7,436 nt of DNA from TMED161 sp964532515. GTDB lineage: Bacteria > Fidelibacterota > Marinisomatia > SCGC-AAA003-L08 > D37C17. This document shows, one piece after another, positions 7,059 to 7,436 of this stretch. Location of the stretch: contig CAZHKH010000077.1 in NCBI GenBank assembly GCA_964532515.1, forward strand, positions 1 to 7,436, written 5' to 3'. The notes beneath the pieces were generated by a model. The model had not been told where the DNA came from and did no database searches. It saw only the letters and a list, made by a program, of their open reading frames with translations. Position 1 is the stretch's first letter, and every line of letters begins with the position of its first letter. The position numbers and the translations under genes are program-made.

Positions 7059-7436
7059 TTATTCTCCATTCTGTATAACAAATAGTTTCTAATGAAATTA
7101 TCAATTTTTCCATCCATCACCAAGTTTATATTTGAAGTTTCATATTTTGACCTATGATCTTTAACAAGATTATATGGATGAAATACGTATGATCTTATTT
7201 GGCTCCCCCATTCTATACTTTTTTTATCATTAGTTATTTTTTCCATATCACTATTTTTAAGATCTAGTTCATATTGAAATAATTTTGATTTTAATAATTT
7301 AATAGCTGTTTGTTTATTTTTCAATTGACTTCTTTGATTTTGACATTGAACAACTATTCCAGTTTCAAGATGAGTTATTCTTACCGCTGAGTCTGTTTTA
7401 TTAACATGCTGTCCTCCTGCACCACTAGCTCTATAG
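7055..7436 (-). CDS. prfB: Peptide chain release factor 2, C-terminal part (5' end outside window)
   Basis: The protein recognises UGA/UAA stop codons on the ribosome and triggers hydrolysis of peptidyl-tRNA in the cytoplasm. Only the last 126 residues are here; the frame is open through the right edge (first complete codon at 7435-7433), so roughly two thirds of a ~365-residue protein is missing. The visible part opens with YRASGAGGQHVNKTDSAV, which contains the universal GGQ catalytic motif of class I release factors. VVQCQNQRSQ and WGSQIRSYV follow; these are the RF2 rather than RF1 versions of the conserved C-terminal segments. The SPF/recognition domain and the usual RF2 frameshift site would lie upstream and cannot be checked. 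An apparent TTG start at 7324 is internal and should not be used. The TGA stop overlaps the lysS GTG start by 4 nt, and prfB-lysS adjacency is common in bacteria. Confidence 0.97.
   Translation of the reverse strand, partial: YRASGAGGQHVNKTDSAVRITHLETGIVVQCQNQRSQLKNKQTAIKLLKSKLFQYELDLKNSDMEKITNDKKSIEWGSQIRSYVFHPYNLVKDHRSKYETSNINLVMDGKIDNFIRNYLLYRMENK
7064..7067 (-). promoter_or_regulatory. Ribosome binding site for lysS (GGAG, GTG start)
   Basis: Read on the minus strand, GGAG sits five bases before the GTG at 7058, within the last codons of prfB. It supports the non-ATG start and indicates direct ribosome recruitment as well as coupling to prfB termination. Confidence 0.7.

Noticed and set aside
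7055..7324. Separate 89-residue gene starting at TTG 7324
   Set aside because: The frame continues upstream through VVQCQNQRSQ and the GGQ motif to the window edge, so this is the tail of release factor 2.
1..7436. Novel defence system, mobile element, CRISPR array or RNA gene
   Set aside because: Nearly every base is accounted for by overlapping housekeeping genes; I saw no transposase, long inverted repeats, spaced direct repeats, or tRNA/rRNA-like sequence.

Overview
This is a strongly AT-rich window whose recognisable genes all lie on the minus strand, so it reads from the right edge to the left. The gene set is housekeeping: peptide chain release factor 2 (prfB, C-terminal part only), class II lysyl-tRNA synthetase (lysS), two LolC/LolE-like membrane permeases, their LolD-like ABC ATPase, and the Hsp100 unfoldase ClpC. 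A LolCDE-type lipoprotein-release system implies a bacterium with an outer membrane. The low GC, the lack of intergenic DNA and the ClpC sequence suggest an uncultured, streamlined, probably aquatic lineage, possibly in or near the Bacteroidota/Marinimicrobia (FCB) group. That placement is inference only. The run of Ns marks this as draft assembly sequence.

Layout in the direction of transcription: prfB (7436 to 7055, cut by the window edge), lysS (7058 to 5556), permease 1 (5559 to 4375), permease 2 (4375 to 3206), ATPase (3209 to 2532), clpC (2535 to 94). Each start codon overlaps the previous stop by 4 nt (GTGA or ATGA) or 1 nt (TAATG). The block is therefore almost certainly one polycistronic, translationally coupled transcript whose promoter lies outside the window.

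clpC is present from end to end but damaged in three ways. An in-frame TAA at 1072-1074 splits it between the two ATPase modules. A 10-N placeholder at 780-789 stands in for roughly 64 nt that should encode the second-ring pore loop. The C-terminal tail is an unusual lysine-rich stretch that follows a run of ten A. The coding sequence on both sides of the stop is well preserved, so a sequencing or assembly error, or a very recent mutation, is likelier than an old pseudogene.

The first ~85 nt are clearly richer in GC (about 42%) than the rest. They hold either the tail of a convergent plus-strand gene or the leader and start of another minus-strand gene, and this cannot be decided here. I see no mobile element, CRISPR array, structural RNA gene or novel system. 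The points most worth checking are the clpC lesions, a Q-loop glutamine-to-glutamate change in the LolD-like ATPase, and the left edge.
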